Shown: piece after piece, positions 1 through 6,864 of the stretch | Layout: each line of letters starts with the position of its first letter | Numbering within the stretch: position 1 is the stretch's first letter | From: Pseudomonadota bacterium | GTDB taxonomy: Bacteria; Pseudomonadota; Alphaproteobacteria; Sphingomonadales; Sphingomonadaceae | Assembly: GCA_023427285.1 (NCBI GenBank) | Contig: JAEZBH010000426.1 | Span: 1 to 8,254 of the forward strand | Direction: 5' to 3' | DNA: 8,254 nt | The notes under the pieces: model-generated | Told to the model about the DNA's origin: nothing | The model's database searches: none | The model's input: the letters and a program-made list of their open reading frames with translations, nothing else | Made by a program: the position numbers and the translations under genes

Positions 1-436
1 AGCTGTCACGGACGTTCTTAATCGAATACTGGCAGATGAATTCACGCTTTACGTGCAGGCACGCGCCTTTCACTGGAACGTAACCGGGCGCCACTTCAAG
101 CAGGACCACGCCCTGTTCGAGGAAGAATACGAAGCGCAGGACGAAATCATCGATAGCGTTGCCGAGCGCGCCCGCGTTCTGGGCGTGAAGGTGCAGGCCA
201 CGCTGGCCCAGTTCATTGAAAAGGCCACGCTGGCCGAATCAGACAGCACGGACATTTCGGCCGAAGAAATGATTTCCCTGCTGCTCGACGGCCATGAGGC
301 GCTGGCCCGCCAGTTGCGCAGCGACATTGAGCTGGCCTCCGATGCAGAGGACGAAGCAACCGCCGACTTCCTGACCAGCCTGCTGGAAGGCCACGAAAAG
401 CGTGCATGGATGCTGCGCGCTCACCTTCAGGGCTAG
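1..436 (+). CDS. dps: Dps-family ferritin-like DNA-protection/iron-storage protein, 5' end missing
   Basis: Dps proteins form 12-subunit shells that oxidise Fe(II), usually with hydrogen peroxide, store the mineral and in many species coat DNA in starvation. The frame is open from base 2, giving 144 visible residues to TAG at 434-436, so only a short N-terminal piece of a roughly 160-residue protein should be missing. A GTG at 53 is internal: the preceding codons read LNRILADEFTLY, which belongs to helix A. All four ferroxidase ligands are present with the exact spacing of E. coli Dps H51/H63/D78/E82. Here they are H24 (in HWNVTG), H36, D51 and E55 of the fragment. Because the N-terminal tail is cut off, DNA binding through a basic tail cannot be judged. 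Its promoter and any OxyR, Fur or Irr control lie outside the window. The family call is very secure. Confidence 0.95.
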   Translation, partial: AVTDVLNRILADEFTLYVQARAFHWNVTGRHFKQDHALFEEEYEAQDEIIDSVAERARVLGVKVQATLAQFIEKATLAESDSTDISAEEMISLLLDGHEALARQLRSDIELASDAEDEATADFLTSLLEGHEKRAWMLRAHLQG

Positions 437-437
437 A

Positions 438-471
438 GCGGGCTGCAATCTGCTTGCAGCATCTTGCCCGC
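438..471 (+). terminator. Weak hairpin just after dps
   Basis: Two bases after the dps stop, GCGGGC (438-443) pairs with GCCCGC (466-471), and inside it TGCAA (444-448) pairs with TTGCA (454-458). An unpaired GCATCTT lies on the 3' side. Only TTCT follows, so this is a poor intrinsic terminator. It may instead protect the dps mRNA 3' end or work with the stronger terminator downstream. Confidence 0.3.
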
Positions 472-543
472 TTCTCAAGCTATTGGTTGGTCGCGCTTTC
501 TTAACCGCAAAACATGCATTTTGCTCGAAAGTCGCTCTAACAT

Positions 544-577
544 CTACAGCCGGTCCTCTCCGGCTGTAGCTTTTTTT
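544..577 (+). terminator. Strong rho-independent terminator
   Basis: A perfect 10-bp stem, CTACAGCCGG (544-553) with CCGGCTGTAG (560-569), encloses a 6-base loop and is followed by C and seven T (571-577). This is a textbook intrinsic terminator for rightward transcription. It sits 107 bases past the dps stop and 29 bases before the 3' end of the convergent GH15 gene, so it shields that gene from dps read-through. On the minus strand there is no U tract after the stem, so it should not stop leftward transcription well. No other terminator is obvious for the GH15 gene. Confidence 0.92.
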
Positions 578-606
578 GCTGATTGCCCTTCCTGATGCCT
601 GCCCCG

Positions 607-2448
607 TCACCAGCGATGCTCGAAGGCCTCGCGCCAGCTTTTGCTGAGGCGCATGGCGGCCAGAATAAGCCCGACCATGGAATAGGTCTGCGGATAATTG
701 CCCCAGAGTTCATTGGTGCGAATGTCGATATCTTCCGACAGGATGCCGACATGGTTGCGGCGGGCCAGCATGTTCTCGAACAACGCCCGGGCCTCGTCCC
801 GCCGTCCGATGGCCGCCAGCGCGTCGATGTACCAGAACGTGCAGATGGTAAAGGCGGTGTCCGGCATGCCGAAGTCATCCGGCACGGCATAGCGGAACAA
901 AAGGTTGCCCTGGCGAAGTTGCTGCTCGATGGCGGTCACGGTGCCGATAAAGCGAGGGTCTGAGGCCGCAACGAAGCCGACCTCGTGCAAAAGGAGCAGG
1001 CTGGCATCGACATGATTGCTGTCGAACGAGCCGACGAAAGAGTTCAAACCCGGATTCCAGGCCCTCTCCAGAATGACCGAGCGAATGCGCGTGGCCTCCT
1101 CACGCCAGTACGCCTCGCGGTCCGGCAGGCCAAGAAGGGTGGAGATGAAGGCGAGACGATCACACGCCGCCCAGCACATGACGCTGGAATAGGTGTGAAT
1201 ATTGCTCTGCCCTCGATATTCCCACAAACTGGCATCCGGCTCCAACGCAACCTGCGCCGCCCGCTCGCCCAGCAGCTCAAGGCGCTTGAACAGCGCCATA
1301 TCACCCATGCGCGGAAGACGCTTGTCGAAGAACATCTGCGCGGCGGCCAGCACCAGACTGCCGTAAATGTCGTTCTGGATCTGCTCGGCCGCCTGGTTGC
1401 CGATGCGCACCGGCCCCATGCCCCGATAGCCCTCAAGGGCCGGCGCAAAGTGCTCCTTGAGCGATATGCCGGGCAGAATGGCATAGACGGGCCGAAGGCG
1501 GTTCCCCTCTTCCATTGCCGCGACATTGACCATGTAGCGAATGAAATCTTCCATGGTTTTTGTCACGCCCAGCCGATTGAGGGCATGGACGACAAAACAG
1601 GCATCCCGCAGCCAGCAGTAGCGGTAATCCCAATTGCGCACGGAGTTCGGCGCTTCGGGAACGGAGGTCGTCAGCGCGGCCACCACCGCCCCGGTTTCCT
1701 CAAAGGCGCAAAGCTTGAGCGTGATTGCGGCCCGAATGACCGCCTCCTGCCACTCGAACGGCACATGAAGATAGCGCGCCCATTCTTGCCAGTAGGCCTC
1801 GGTGCGGCTGTAATACTCCCGTGACACATCCGCGATGTCGGCCTCCAGCGCCTCGTCAGGCCCAAGAATGAGGTGTACCGGGCGGTCAAGCACGAAGGCG
1901 GCCTCGGCTGAGAGGAAAGAGACCGGGATGTCGCTGGTCACGCGGAACGCGATCTCGCCGCCGGTCAGGAAGCTGATGTGATTGCTGCCCAGCACACGCG
2001 CCATGGCCTGCGCCCCGTACTTGGCAAGCGGCCTCATGCGTATTCTGATGCGTGGACTGCCGCTGATCGGCTCGATCCGGCGGATCAGATAAGGCGGATG
2101 AATGGCCCGCCCGTAAGCCTTGAAGCGAGGGGCGAAGTCGACCACCCGAATGCAGCCGTCGCGCTGGTCATAAAGGTTCGTCACGACGATGGCGGTGTTG
2201 CGCATATATTCCTGCTTGAACCCGGCCATGTTCAGCAGGTCGATGGAGAAGTGCCCTTCTCCGCGATGCTTGCCCTTGGGGGTCAGCAGGCTGCAAAAAA
2301 TCGGATCGGAATCGAGATGAGGGAAGCAGGACCAGACGATGCTGCCCTTCTGGTCGATGAGGGCATTGAGCATGCAGTTGCCAACGACAGCCAGATTAAG
2401 GCTTGTGTCATCTGCACGGGGCTGCCGGGTCGGTGACGGGAGTTCCAT
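607..2448 (-). CDS. Glycoside hydrolase family 15 protein (glucoamylase/trehalase-like)
   Basis: GH15 enzymes release glucose from alpha-glucosides with inversion; members include glucoamylases, dextran glucosidases and trehalases. Residue numbers are for the 613-aa protein. The N-terminal part is the beta-sandwich domain, with VVGNCMLNALID at about 21-32. The rest is the (alpha/alpha)6 barrel: NWDYRYCWLRDA (272-283), GYRGMGPVRIGNQA (340-353), SLWEYRG with the likely general acid E410, and LSEDIDIRTNELWGNYPQ with the likely general base E572. Both catalytic Glu are by analogy with glucoamylases. There is no signal peptide or membrane segment, so it should be cytoplasmic. The start at 2448 is fixed by a strong ribosome binding site; a longer reading to 2535 adds 29 residues with no resemblance to the family. 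It converges on dps and lies downstream of a flippase gene on the same strand. Substrate is unknown: trehalose, maltooligosaccharide or another alpha-glucoside all fit. Family certain, specificity not. Confidence 0.93.
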   Translation of the reverse strand: MELPSPTRQPRADDTSLNLAVVGNCMLNALIDQKGSIVWSCFPHLDSDPIFCSLLTPKGKHRGEGHFSIDLLNMAGFKQEYMRNTAIVVTNLYDQRDGCIRVVDFAPRFKAYGRAIHPPYLIRRIEPISGSPRIRIRMRPLAKYGAQAMARVLGSNHISFLTGGEIAFRVTSDIPVSFLSAEAAFVLDRPVHLILGPDEALEADIADVSREYYSRTEAYWQEWARYLHVPFEWQEAVIRAAITLKLCAFEETGAVVAALTTSVPEAPNSVRNWDYRYCWLRDACFVVHALNRLGVTKTMEDFIRYMVNVAAMEEGNRLRPVYAILPGISLKEHFAPALEGYRGMGPVRIGNQAAEQIQNDIYGSLVLAAAQMFFDKRLPRMGDMALFKRLELLGERAAQVALEPDASLWEYRGQSNIHTYSSVMCWAACDRLAFISTLLGLPDREAYWREEATRIRSVILERAWNPGLNSFVGSFDSNHVDASLLLLHEVGFVAASDPRFIGTVTAIEQQLRQGNLLFRYAVPDDFGMPDTAFTICTFWYIDALAAIGRRDEARALFENMLARRNHVGILSEDIDIRTNELWGNYPQTYSMVGLILAAMRLSKSWREAFEHRW

Positions 2449-2453
2449 CCCGC

Positions 2454-2461
2454 ACCTCCTT
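2454..2461 (-). promoter_or_regulatory. Shine-Dalgarno sequence of the GH15 gene
   Basis: On the minus strand AAGGAGGT ends 5 bases before the ATG at 2448-2446. It is a full-strength ribosome binding site, much better than those of the other genes here, and it rules out the in-frame start 29 codons upstream. It suggests the GH15 protein is translated independently and well, even if its mRNA comes from the flippase promoter. Confidence 0.88.
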
Positions 2462-2560
2462 GGGTCGAGTTTTGCGCTACCTCCCCATAGGTGGACCTGC
2501 ACGCTGCCGGGTCCAGCCCAGGATTGACGCTTCAACCCGCAACTGTTTCAGCTTACCGGA

Positions 2561-4078
2561 TCAGGACGGCCGACGGCGTCTGGCCCCGCGCTCAAGAACA
2601 AGGGCCATCTTCTCCAGCGTGGTGCGCTCCAGCCCATCCGGCTTGCCGGCCATCAGCCAAAGCAGCACGACCAGAGCCACATAGACGAGTGCGCCAAGGG
2701 CGATCTTGGCGATCAGCATCACCAACTCGGAGGCATGAAACGCCAGCGGAAGGGCCATGGCCGCCCCGGCCATAAGGGTGGCCGCAAGCATCGGCCCCGA
2801 GAAGCTGGCGCACTGGGTCAGTACGGTCAGGCCGCACGCCCGCGCCATCAGCGCCATCAGATAGACAAGGGTGCCCGCCGCCAGGATCAGCGTGACCGTC
2901 ACCACGCCGATCAGGCCGAAGTGCAGATAGATTGGAATGGCGGAGGCCAGCGTAATGATGGCCTGAACCCAGCTGATGACGGCATTCTTGCGCAACTGGC
3001 CAAGGACCACCAACTGGTCGGTGATGATGAGAGACATGATCCGCAAGGCGCCAGACACGGCCATCACCTTCATGATGGTGATGGCATCAGCCCACTCCTT
3101 GCCCAGCGCCACCAGCACCAGCTCATTGCTGACGGCGGCCAGCCCGAGGCAGATCGGCGCGGTGATGAGCGCAACCCCATGCAGGGCATGGAGATAAGCC
3201 CGGCGGTATCGCTCCAGATCATCCCGCAGGCGCACCATCCCCGTGTAAAGCACGCGGCTGATCGGCATGGCGATCTCGAACGCCGCCGTTCCGGCAAGCT
3301 CCGCCGCCATGGTGAAAATGCCGAGCACGCCCGATCCGGCCACGCGCCCGAGGGTGAGCGGCATGCCGCGCATCAACAGCGTCTTGCCCAGATTGTTGAC
3401 CAGATACCATTGGGAGAAGGACCAGATCTTTCTCCAACCGGAGAACTGGAAGCGCGGCCGATAGGAGAAAAGGGTGTAACTGAGCAGCACCGTCATGAAG
3501 GCGCGGGCCAGCGAGCCGAGCACCAGCGCCCAATAACTGCGATACACGATCGCAATGGTCAGGGTCACGGCAATGGCCACGACCTGCGAGATCACCTGCT
3601 GCCAGAATGTGGAGGAGAAGCGCAGGTCCTGCTGAACGGCGGTCACGCCGATATTCTCAAACGCCTTCACCGCAATGGTGAAGGCCACGACGTGTAGAAT
3701 GGGCTCTACCCTGGCATCGCCGTAATAGGCCGGAGCCAGAAAGGCGAGAGCCCAGACGAGCGTCGCCAGGCCCAGATTCTGCAAGATGCGCAAGGTCCAG
3801 GCCGCGTTGTAATACTGCCTGCCCTTCTCGCCCATCTGAAGGACCGCGCTTTCGGCCCCCATGTTCATCACGGCATCGGCAATGGCGACGAAGGCCATGG
3901 CCATCGCCACGATGCCGAAATCTCCCGGTGTCAGCAGCCGGGCCAGAATGACTACATTGACGAGGCCCAGAAGGCGCAGCACCCAGCGGGTGCTTACCAT
4001 CCATGCCCCGCCAACCATGAGACGGGACGCCAGCGGCGATGCCTCGGCATCCCGTTCTTTCTGCTCACCCTCTACCAT
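2561..4078 (-). CDS. MOP-superfamily polysaccharide/oligosaccharide flippase (WzxC-like)
   Basis: This is an inner-membrane protein of about 505 residues made largely of hydrophobic helices, the layout of the Wzx/MOP flippases. These move lipid-linked oligosaccharides across the membrane for exopolysaccharide, capsule or O-antigen assembly. The family-typical N-terminal block ARLLTPGDFGIVAMA is at about 46-60, after a first amphipathic/hydrophobic segment. QQDLRFSSTF (149-158), RYRRAYLHALHG (290-301) and LVALGKEW (322-329) also match WzxC-type (Polysacc_synt_3) proteins, which run near 490 residues. The tail ends in a basic cluster, RRRR. I chose ATG 4078 because AGGA stands 5 bases upstream; ATG 4114 would add 12 residues but has no visible ribosome binding site. 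The GH15 gene starts 112 bases beyond its stop on the same strand, with no clear terminator between, so co-transcription is plausible. No glycosyltransferase or Wzy gene is in view, so the cargo is unknown. Confidence 0.87.
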   Translation of the reverse strand: MVEGEQKERDAEASPLASRLMVGGAWMVSTRWVLRLLGLVNVVILARLLTPGDFGIVAMAMAFVAIADAVMNMGAESAVLQMGEKGRQYYNAAWTLRILQNLGLATLVWALAFLAPAYYGDARVEPILHVVAFTIAVKAFENIGVTAVQQDLRFSSTFWQQVISQVVAIAVTLTIAIVYRSYWALVLGSLARAFMTVLLSYTLFSYRPRFQFSGWRKIWSFSQWYLVNNLGKTLLMRGMPLTLGRVAGSGVLGIFTMAAELAGTAAFEIAMPISRVLYTGMVRLRDDLERYRRAYLHALHGVALITAPICLGLAAVSNELVLVALGKEWADAITIMKVMAVSGALRIMSLIITDQLVVLGQLRKNAVISWVQAIITLASAIPIYLHFGLIGVVTVTLILAAGTLVYLMALMARACGLTVLTQCASFSGPMLAATLMAGAAMALPLAFHASELVMLIAKIALGALVYVALVVLLWLMAGKPDGLERTTLEKMALVLERGARRRRPS

Positions 4079-4177
4079 CGCGGTCCTGATTGCCTGACCC
4101 AACGGGTAGTGCATATAGCACTTTCAGGCGCGCAGAGGCTTTAGAAATGTTGGCGTAACGCAGGGCTCATAACGCAA
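4079..4177 (-). promoter_or_regulatory. Leader/promoter region of the flippase gene
   Basis: This is the only space available for a flippase promoter, because the two hairpins that follow the helicase gene lie immediately upstream. It includes the alternative ATG at 4114-4112 and the AGGA ribosome binding site at 4087-4084. I could not identify a convincing -35/-10 pair, so the promoter itself is inferred from position only. Confidence 0.3.
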
Positions 4178-4201
4178 GATGCCGCCGAGAACGGCGGCAT
4201 C
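4178..4201 (-). terminator. Hairpin after the helicase gene, probable terminator
   Basis: GATGCCGCC (4178-4186) and GGCGGCATC (4193-4201) form a perfect 9-bp GC-rich stem with a 6-base loop. On the minus strand it is followed by TTGCGTTATG, which is only moderately T-rich, so termination may be incomplete. It lies 51 bases past the helicase stop and ahead of the flippase gene. Confidence 0.55.
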
Positions 4202-4224
4202 CTTGTCTGTTGCTCGGCTGAGGC

Positions 4225-4244
4225 AGGCTCGCTGAGGCGAGCCT
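4225..4244 (-). terminator. Second, stop-proximal hairpin after the helicase gene
   Basis: AGGCTCGC (4225-4232) pairs perfectly with GCGAGCCT (4237-4244) around a 4-base loop, beginning 8 bases after the helicase stop codon. No T tract follows on the minus strand. With the hairpin at 4178-4201 it makes a tandem pair, more like an mRNA-stabilising or rho-assisted 3' end than two independent terminators. Confidence 0.35.
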
Positions 4245-4252
4245 TGCACTCA

Positions 4253-6082
4253 TCAGGAACGGCCGCGACCGCCGCCGCCCTTGCCGCCCTTGCCGCCATA
4301 GCCTTCACGGGCCGGGCGAATATACCCCTCACCGCCACCACGCGGACGGTCGCCCTGATAGGGGCGATCCCCCTGCGGACGCGGGCCGCCACGCGGCTTG
4401 AAGCCCTTGGGGCCGCCACGCGGCTTGCCGCCGTCATCCCCGAAGCGGGGCGACAGGCGCGGGCGCGAACGCGGTGCGTCGTTTGCAGGCTCGGCGGGCT
4501 CGATGATGACATCCGGGTCTTCGGCTGCGGCCTTGCGCACCGCCGCCATGAAGCGGGTTGCGGCAGAGGCTGCGATCTCGAAGCGGGTATCGCGATCAAA
4601 GATGCGGATCGCGCCGATATCGCGGCGGGTCACATGACCGTGACGGCACAGGAACGGCAGCAGCCAGCGCGGGTCAGCGTTGCCGCTGCGACCAACGTTG
4701 ATGCGGAACCACATGGATTCCTCGAAGCCCTGACGCGGACCGCGTTCGCCGCGATCATCCGGTTCGGGAGCGCCGTCCGCAAACAGTTCTTCCGGCTCGG
4801 GCAGGCGTTCACGGTGCAGACGCACGAAAGCGCCGGTGATCTGCTCTGCGGTGAACTTTTCCAGCAGAGCTGCAACTGCTGCCTGCTCTTCCTCACCCGG
4901 ACCTTCAGCCAGCGTCGGCTCGGCGAGCATGCGCTCAAGATCCATGGCGCGAATTTCGTCCGCCGAGGGCGGGTTCATCCATTGCGGCTTCAGCTTGGCC
5001 TCGGCCAGCAGGCGCTCGGCGCGGCGACGGCGCGAGTGCGGCACGAGAACGGCGCAGATGCCCTTCTTGCCCGCGCGGCCGGTGCGGCCCGAACGGTGCA
5101 GAAGCGTCGCGCTGTCGGTCGGCAGCTCTGCGTGAATGACAAGGCCCAGATCCGGCAGGTCGATGCCGCGCGCGGCAACGTCCGTTGCAATGCAGACCCG
5201 GGCGCGGCCATCGCGCAGGGCCTGAAGCGCGTGGTTGCGCTCGGACTGGCTGAGTTCGCCCGAGAGGGCAACAGCAGCGAAGCCCTTCTCCAGCAGGTTG
5301 CCATGCAGACGGCGCACAGCCTCGCGGGTGGCGCAGAACACCATCGCACCGCGAGCATCGAAATAGCGCAGCAGGTTGACGATGGCGTGCTCAAGGTCGC
5401 TCGGGGCAACGCGCACGGCGCGGTAGTCGATGTCCGCGTGCTGGCCGCCGGTGGAAACGGTCGAAATCCGCAGCGCGTCCTTCTGGTACTGCTTGGCAAG
5501 CTGCACGATGCCCTTGGGCAGCGTCGCCGAGAACAGCAGCGTGCGGCGCTCTTCCGGCATCGCATCGAGGATCACTTCCAGATCGTCGCGGAAGCCGAGG
5601 TCGAGCATTTCGTCGGCCTCGTCGAGCACGACGACGCGCAGGGCAGACGCATCAAGGTTGCCGCGGTTGAGGTGATCGACCAGACGACCCGGCGTACCAA
5701 CGACAATGTGCGCGCCCTGCGCCAGCGCCCGCTGCTCGCGGCGAATGTCCATGCCGCCGACACAGGAGGCAAGACGCGCGCCCGCCGGGCCATAAAGCCA
5801 TTGAAATTCGCGGTGAACCTGAAGCGCCAGCTCGCGGGTCGGCGCGATCACCAGCGCCAGCGGCGTGCGGGTGTGCGGCAGGGTTGCGTTGTCGCCAAGC
5901 AGGGTCGGTGCCATGGCAAGGCCATAGGCGACGGTTTTACCGGAACCGGTCTGGGCAGAGACGAGGAGATCCTGCGCTTCTGCACCTGCGGTGATAACGG
6001 CCTCCTGCACGGGGGTGGGCTCGGCATACCCCTTTGCAACGAGGGCAGCCTGCATAGCAGCGTGAACGGGAGGAAACGGCAT
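4253..6082 (-). CDS. DEAD-box ATP-dependent RNA helicase with DbpA-type RNA-binding domain (DeaD/CsdA-like)
   Basis: DEAD-box helicases unwind short RNA duplexes in ribosome assembly, mRNA decay and cold adaptation. In the 609-aa protein all core motifs are intact: Q motif GYAEPTPVQ (18-26), Walker A AQTGSGKT (43-50), PTRELA (81-86), TPGR (130-133), DEAD (154-157), SAT (185-187), ATDVAARGID (299-308) and HRSGRTGRAG (329-338). Residues about 456-518 (from SMWFRINVG) resemble the DbpA RNA-binding fold, and the last 80 residues are a Gly/Arg/Pro-rich tail. This order and length fit DeaD/CsdA better than RhlE or SrmB. I start at ATG 6082; a GTG at 6133 would add 17 residues unlike the family, and no strong Shine-Dalgarno precedes either. 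It is divergent from the DNA glycosylase and stands alone on its strand, followed by two hairpins. The DbpA domain suggests rRNA as substrate, but 23S hairpin-92 specificity is not shown. Confidence 0.95.
   Translation of the reverse strand: MPFPPVHAAMQAALVAKGYAEPTPVQEAVITAGAEAQDLLVSAQTGSGKTVAYGLAMAPTLLGDNATLPHTRTPLALVIAPTRELALQVHREFQWLYGPAGARLASCVGGMDIRREQRALAQGAHIVVGTPGRLVDHLNRGNLDASALRVVVLDEADEMLDLGFRDDLEVILDAMPEERRTLLFSATLPKGIVQLAKQYQKDALRISTVSTGGQHADIDYRAVRVAPSDLEHAIVNLLRYFDARGAMVFCATREAVRRLHGNLLEKGFAAVALSGELSQSERNHALQALRDGRARVCIATDVAARGIDLPDLGLVIHAELPTDSATLLHRSGRTGRAGKKGICAVLVPHSRRRRAERLLAEAKLKPQWMNPPSADEIRAMDLERMLAEPTLAEGPGEEEQAAVAALLEKFTAEQITGAFVRLHRERLPEPEELFADGAPEPDDRGERGPRQGFEESMWFRINVGRSGNADPRWLLPFLCRHGHVTRRDIGAIRIFDRDTRFEIAASAATRFMAAVRKAAAEDPDVIIEPAEPANDAPRSRPRLSPRFGDDGGKPRGGPKGFKPRGGPRPQGDRPYQGDRPRGGGEGYIRPAREGYGGKGGKGGGGRGRS
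4271..4427 (-). repeat. Short in-frame repeats coding the Gly/Arg-rich tail of the helicase
   Basis: On the plus strand the 18-base sequence GGGCCGCCACGCGGCTTG occurs exactly twice, at 4383-4400 and 4410-4427. The offset is 27 bases, which equals nine codons and gives the protein repeat KPRGGPKGF / KPRGGPRPQ. GDRP is also doubled, and a 9-base unit CTTGCCGCC is repeated near 4281-4298, giving GGKGGKGG. All copies stay in frame, so expansion or contraction would change tail length without breaking the gene. Confidence 0.75.
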
Positions 6083-6235
6083 GGTACGATACACCCAGCT
6101 TGACGAACAAAAATTTGTGGCAAAACCCGCCACAGCATCAATCCGGCAGCCGACAGGTTACGCGTCCCTCTGCACGCTATAAGGGGTCACGGTCAACAAC
6201 CGTTTCGGCAAAAAGCCGTTTCCATAGGGTATTTG
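6083..6235. promoter_or_regulatory. Divergent promoter region between the helicase and DNA glycosylase genes
   Basis: These 153 bases must hold both promoters. For the helicase, a minus-strand TTGATG (6141-6136), 17-base spacer and ACAAAT (6118-6113) is a possible sigma-70 site that would give a leader of about 25 bases. For the glycosylase, TATAAG at 6178-6183 resembles a -10, but no good -35 is visible. Three inverted repeats are present: TGTGGC/GCCACA (6116-6121, 6129-6134), ACGGT/ACCGT (6189-6193, 6199-6203) and CGGC/GCCG (6206-6209, 6215-6218). The first overlaps the proposed helicase promoter and could be an operator. None matches an operator I recognise. Confidence 0.4.
6226..6229 (+). 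promoter_or_regulatory. Ribosome binding site that decides the glycosylase start
   Basis: AGGG ends 6 bases before GTG 6236 but only 3 bases before the adjoining TTG 6233. Normal spacing therefore favours GTG 6236. The two readings differ by one residue. Either way the gene uses a non-ATG start, which suggests modest translation. Confidence 0.55.
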
Positions 6236-6796
6236 GTGCTCAAGAGAGACTTTTTTGCACGGGATGCGCGTGCTGTGGCGCAGGATCTGATCGGCGCACG
6301 GTTGCTGGTGGACGGAGTCGGCGGCATTATCACCGAGACCGAATATTATACGCGCAACGACCCGGCCTCCCACAGTTTTCGCGGACCAACAGCGCGCAAC
6401 GCGGCCATGTTCGGCCCCCAGGGTCACGCCTATGTTTACCGCATCATGGGGCTGCACTGGTGCTTCAACGTGGTGTGCGGTGAACAATCGGGCGAAGGCA
6501 GCGCCGTGCTGATCCGGGCGCTGGAGCCGACCCACGGTCTGGAGCGCATGGCTGAGCGGCGCGGACTTGCCGACTCGCGCCGTCTGTGCGCCGGGCCAGG
6601 GTGTCTTGCGCAGGCTTTGGGCCTGACGGGAGCGGACAACCACCGCCCGCTCGATGCTGTCCCTTTTTGCGTCGAGGCGCGGGAAGCCGAACCGGAAATC
6701 ATCACCGGTACGCGCATCGGCATAACAAAAGCGGCAGACAGGCCATGGCGGTTCGGATTGAAGGGCTCGCGCTTCCTCAGCCGGCCCTTTCGATAA
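6236..6796 (+). CDS. mpg: DNA-3-methyladenine glycosylase, AAG/Mpg family
   Basis: This family excises alkylated purines such as 3-methyladenine and 7-methylguanine, and often hypoxanthine, starting base-excision repair. At 186 residues from GTG 6236, it has the usual length for a bacterial member. By alignment with human AAG, the catalytic Glu125 corresponds to E36 in TETEYY, Tyr127 to Y38, His136 to H46 in DPASHSFRG, and Tyr159 to Y68 in AYVYRIMG. The block [18 protein letters not shown] (51-68) is strongly typical. The C-terminal part has the conserved [13 protein letters not shown] and a basic ending. One clear departure is Met71 where human AAG has Tyr162, the residue that fills the gap left by the flipped base. 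The gene is divergent from the helicase and followed by a probable terminator, so it looks monocistronic. No Ada-box or alkylation-response site is evident upstream. Confidence 0.94.
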   Translation: MLKRDFFARDARAVAQDLIGARLLVDGVGGIITETEYYTRNDPASHSFRGPTARNAAMFGPQGHAYVYRIMGLHWCFNVVCGEQSGEGSAVLIRALEPTHGLERMAERRGLADSRRLCAGPGCLAQALGLTGADNHRPLDAVPFCVEAREAEPEIITGTRIGITKAADRPWRFGLKGSRFLSRPFR

Positions 6797-6815
6797 ATCC
6801 CGCCCGCTGACTTTT

Positions 6816-6846
6816 CGCGCACAGCCGCAAAACAGCCCTGTGCGCG
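6816..6846 (+). other. Inverted repeat after the glycosylase gene
   Basis: CGCGCACAG (6816-6824) and CTGTGCGCG (6838-6846) are a perfect 9-bp inverted repeat around a 13-base loop, starting 19 bases after the stop codon. No T tract follows, so it is a doubtful terminator by itself. It could stabilise the mRNA 3' end or bind a protein. Confidence 0.4.
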
Positions 6847-6864
6847 CAGGCAAAGGCGCATTAT

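Noticed and set aside
514..540. A tiny frame beginning ATGCATTTTGCTCGA before the strong terminator
   Set aside because: It is only eight codons long with no ribosome binding site, so I do not treat it as a leader peptide.
985..1824. A 279-codon open frame on the plus strand, opposite the GH15 gene
   Set aside because: It is antisense to the conserved catalytic core of GH15, lacks a ribosome binding site that I can see, and has no family resemblance.
2449..2535. A 29-codon N-terminal extension of the GH15 protein
   Set aside because: A strong AAGGAGGT sits 5 bases before the internal ATG at 2448, and the extension reads through that site with no family similarity.
2735..3697. A 320-codon open frame on the plus strand, opposite the flippase gene
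   Set aside because: It is very rich in His, Arg, Gln and Gly with no domain, as expected when a hydrophobic membrane-protein gene is read backwards.
4244..6103. A 619-codon open frame on the plus strand, opposite the helicase gene
   Set aside because: It lies entirely antisense to a gene with every DEAD-box motif. Its translation is Ala/Arg/Gly-rich with no recognisable domain, the usual shadow of a GC-rich gene.
6083..6133. A 17-codon GTG-started extension of the helicase
   Set aside because: It has no similarity to the family's N-terminus and would begin about where the candidate promoter lies; ATG 6082 gives the expected start.
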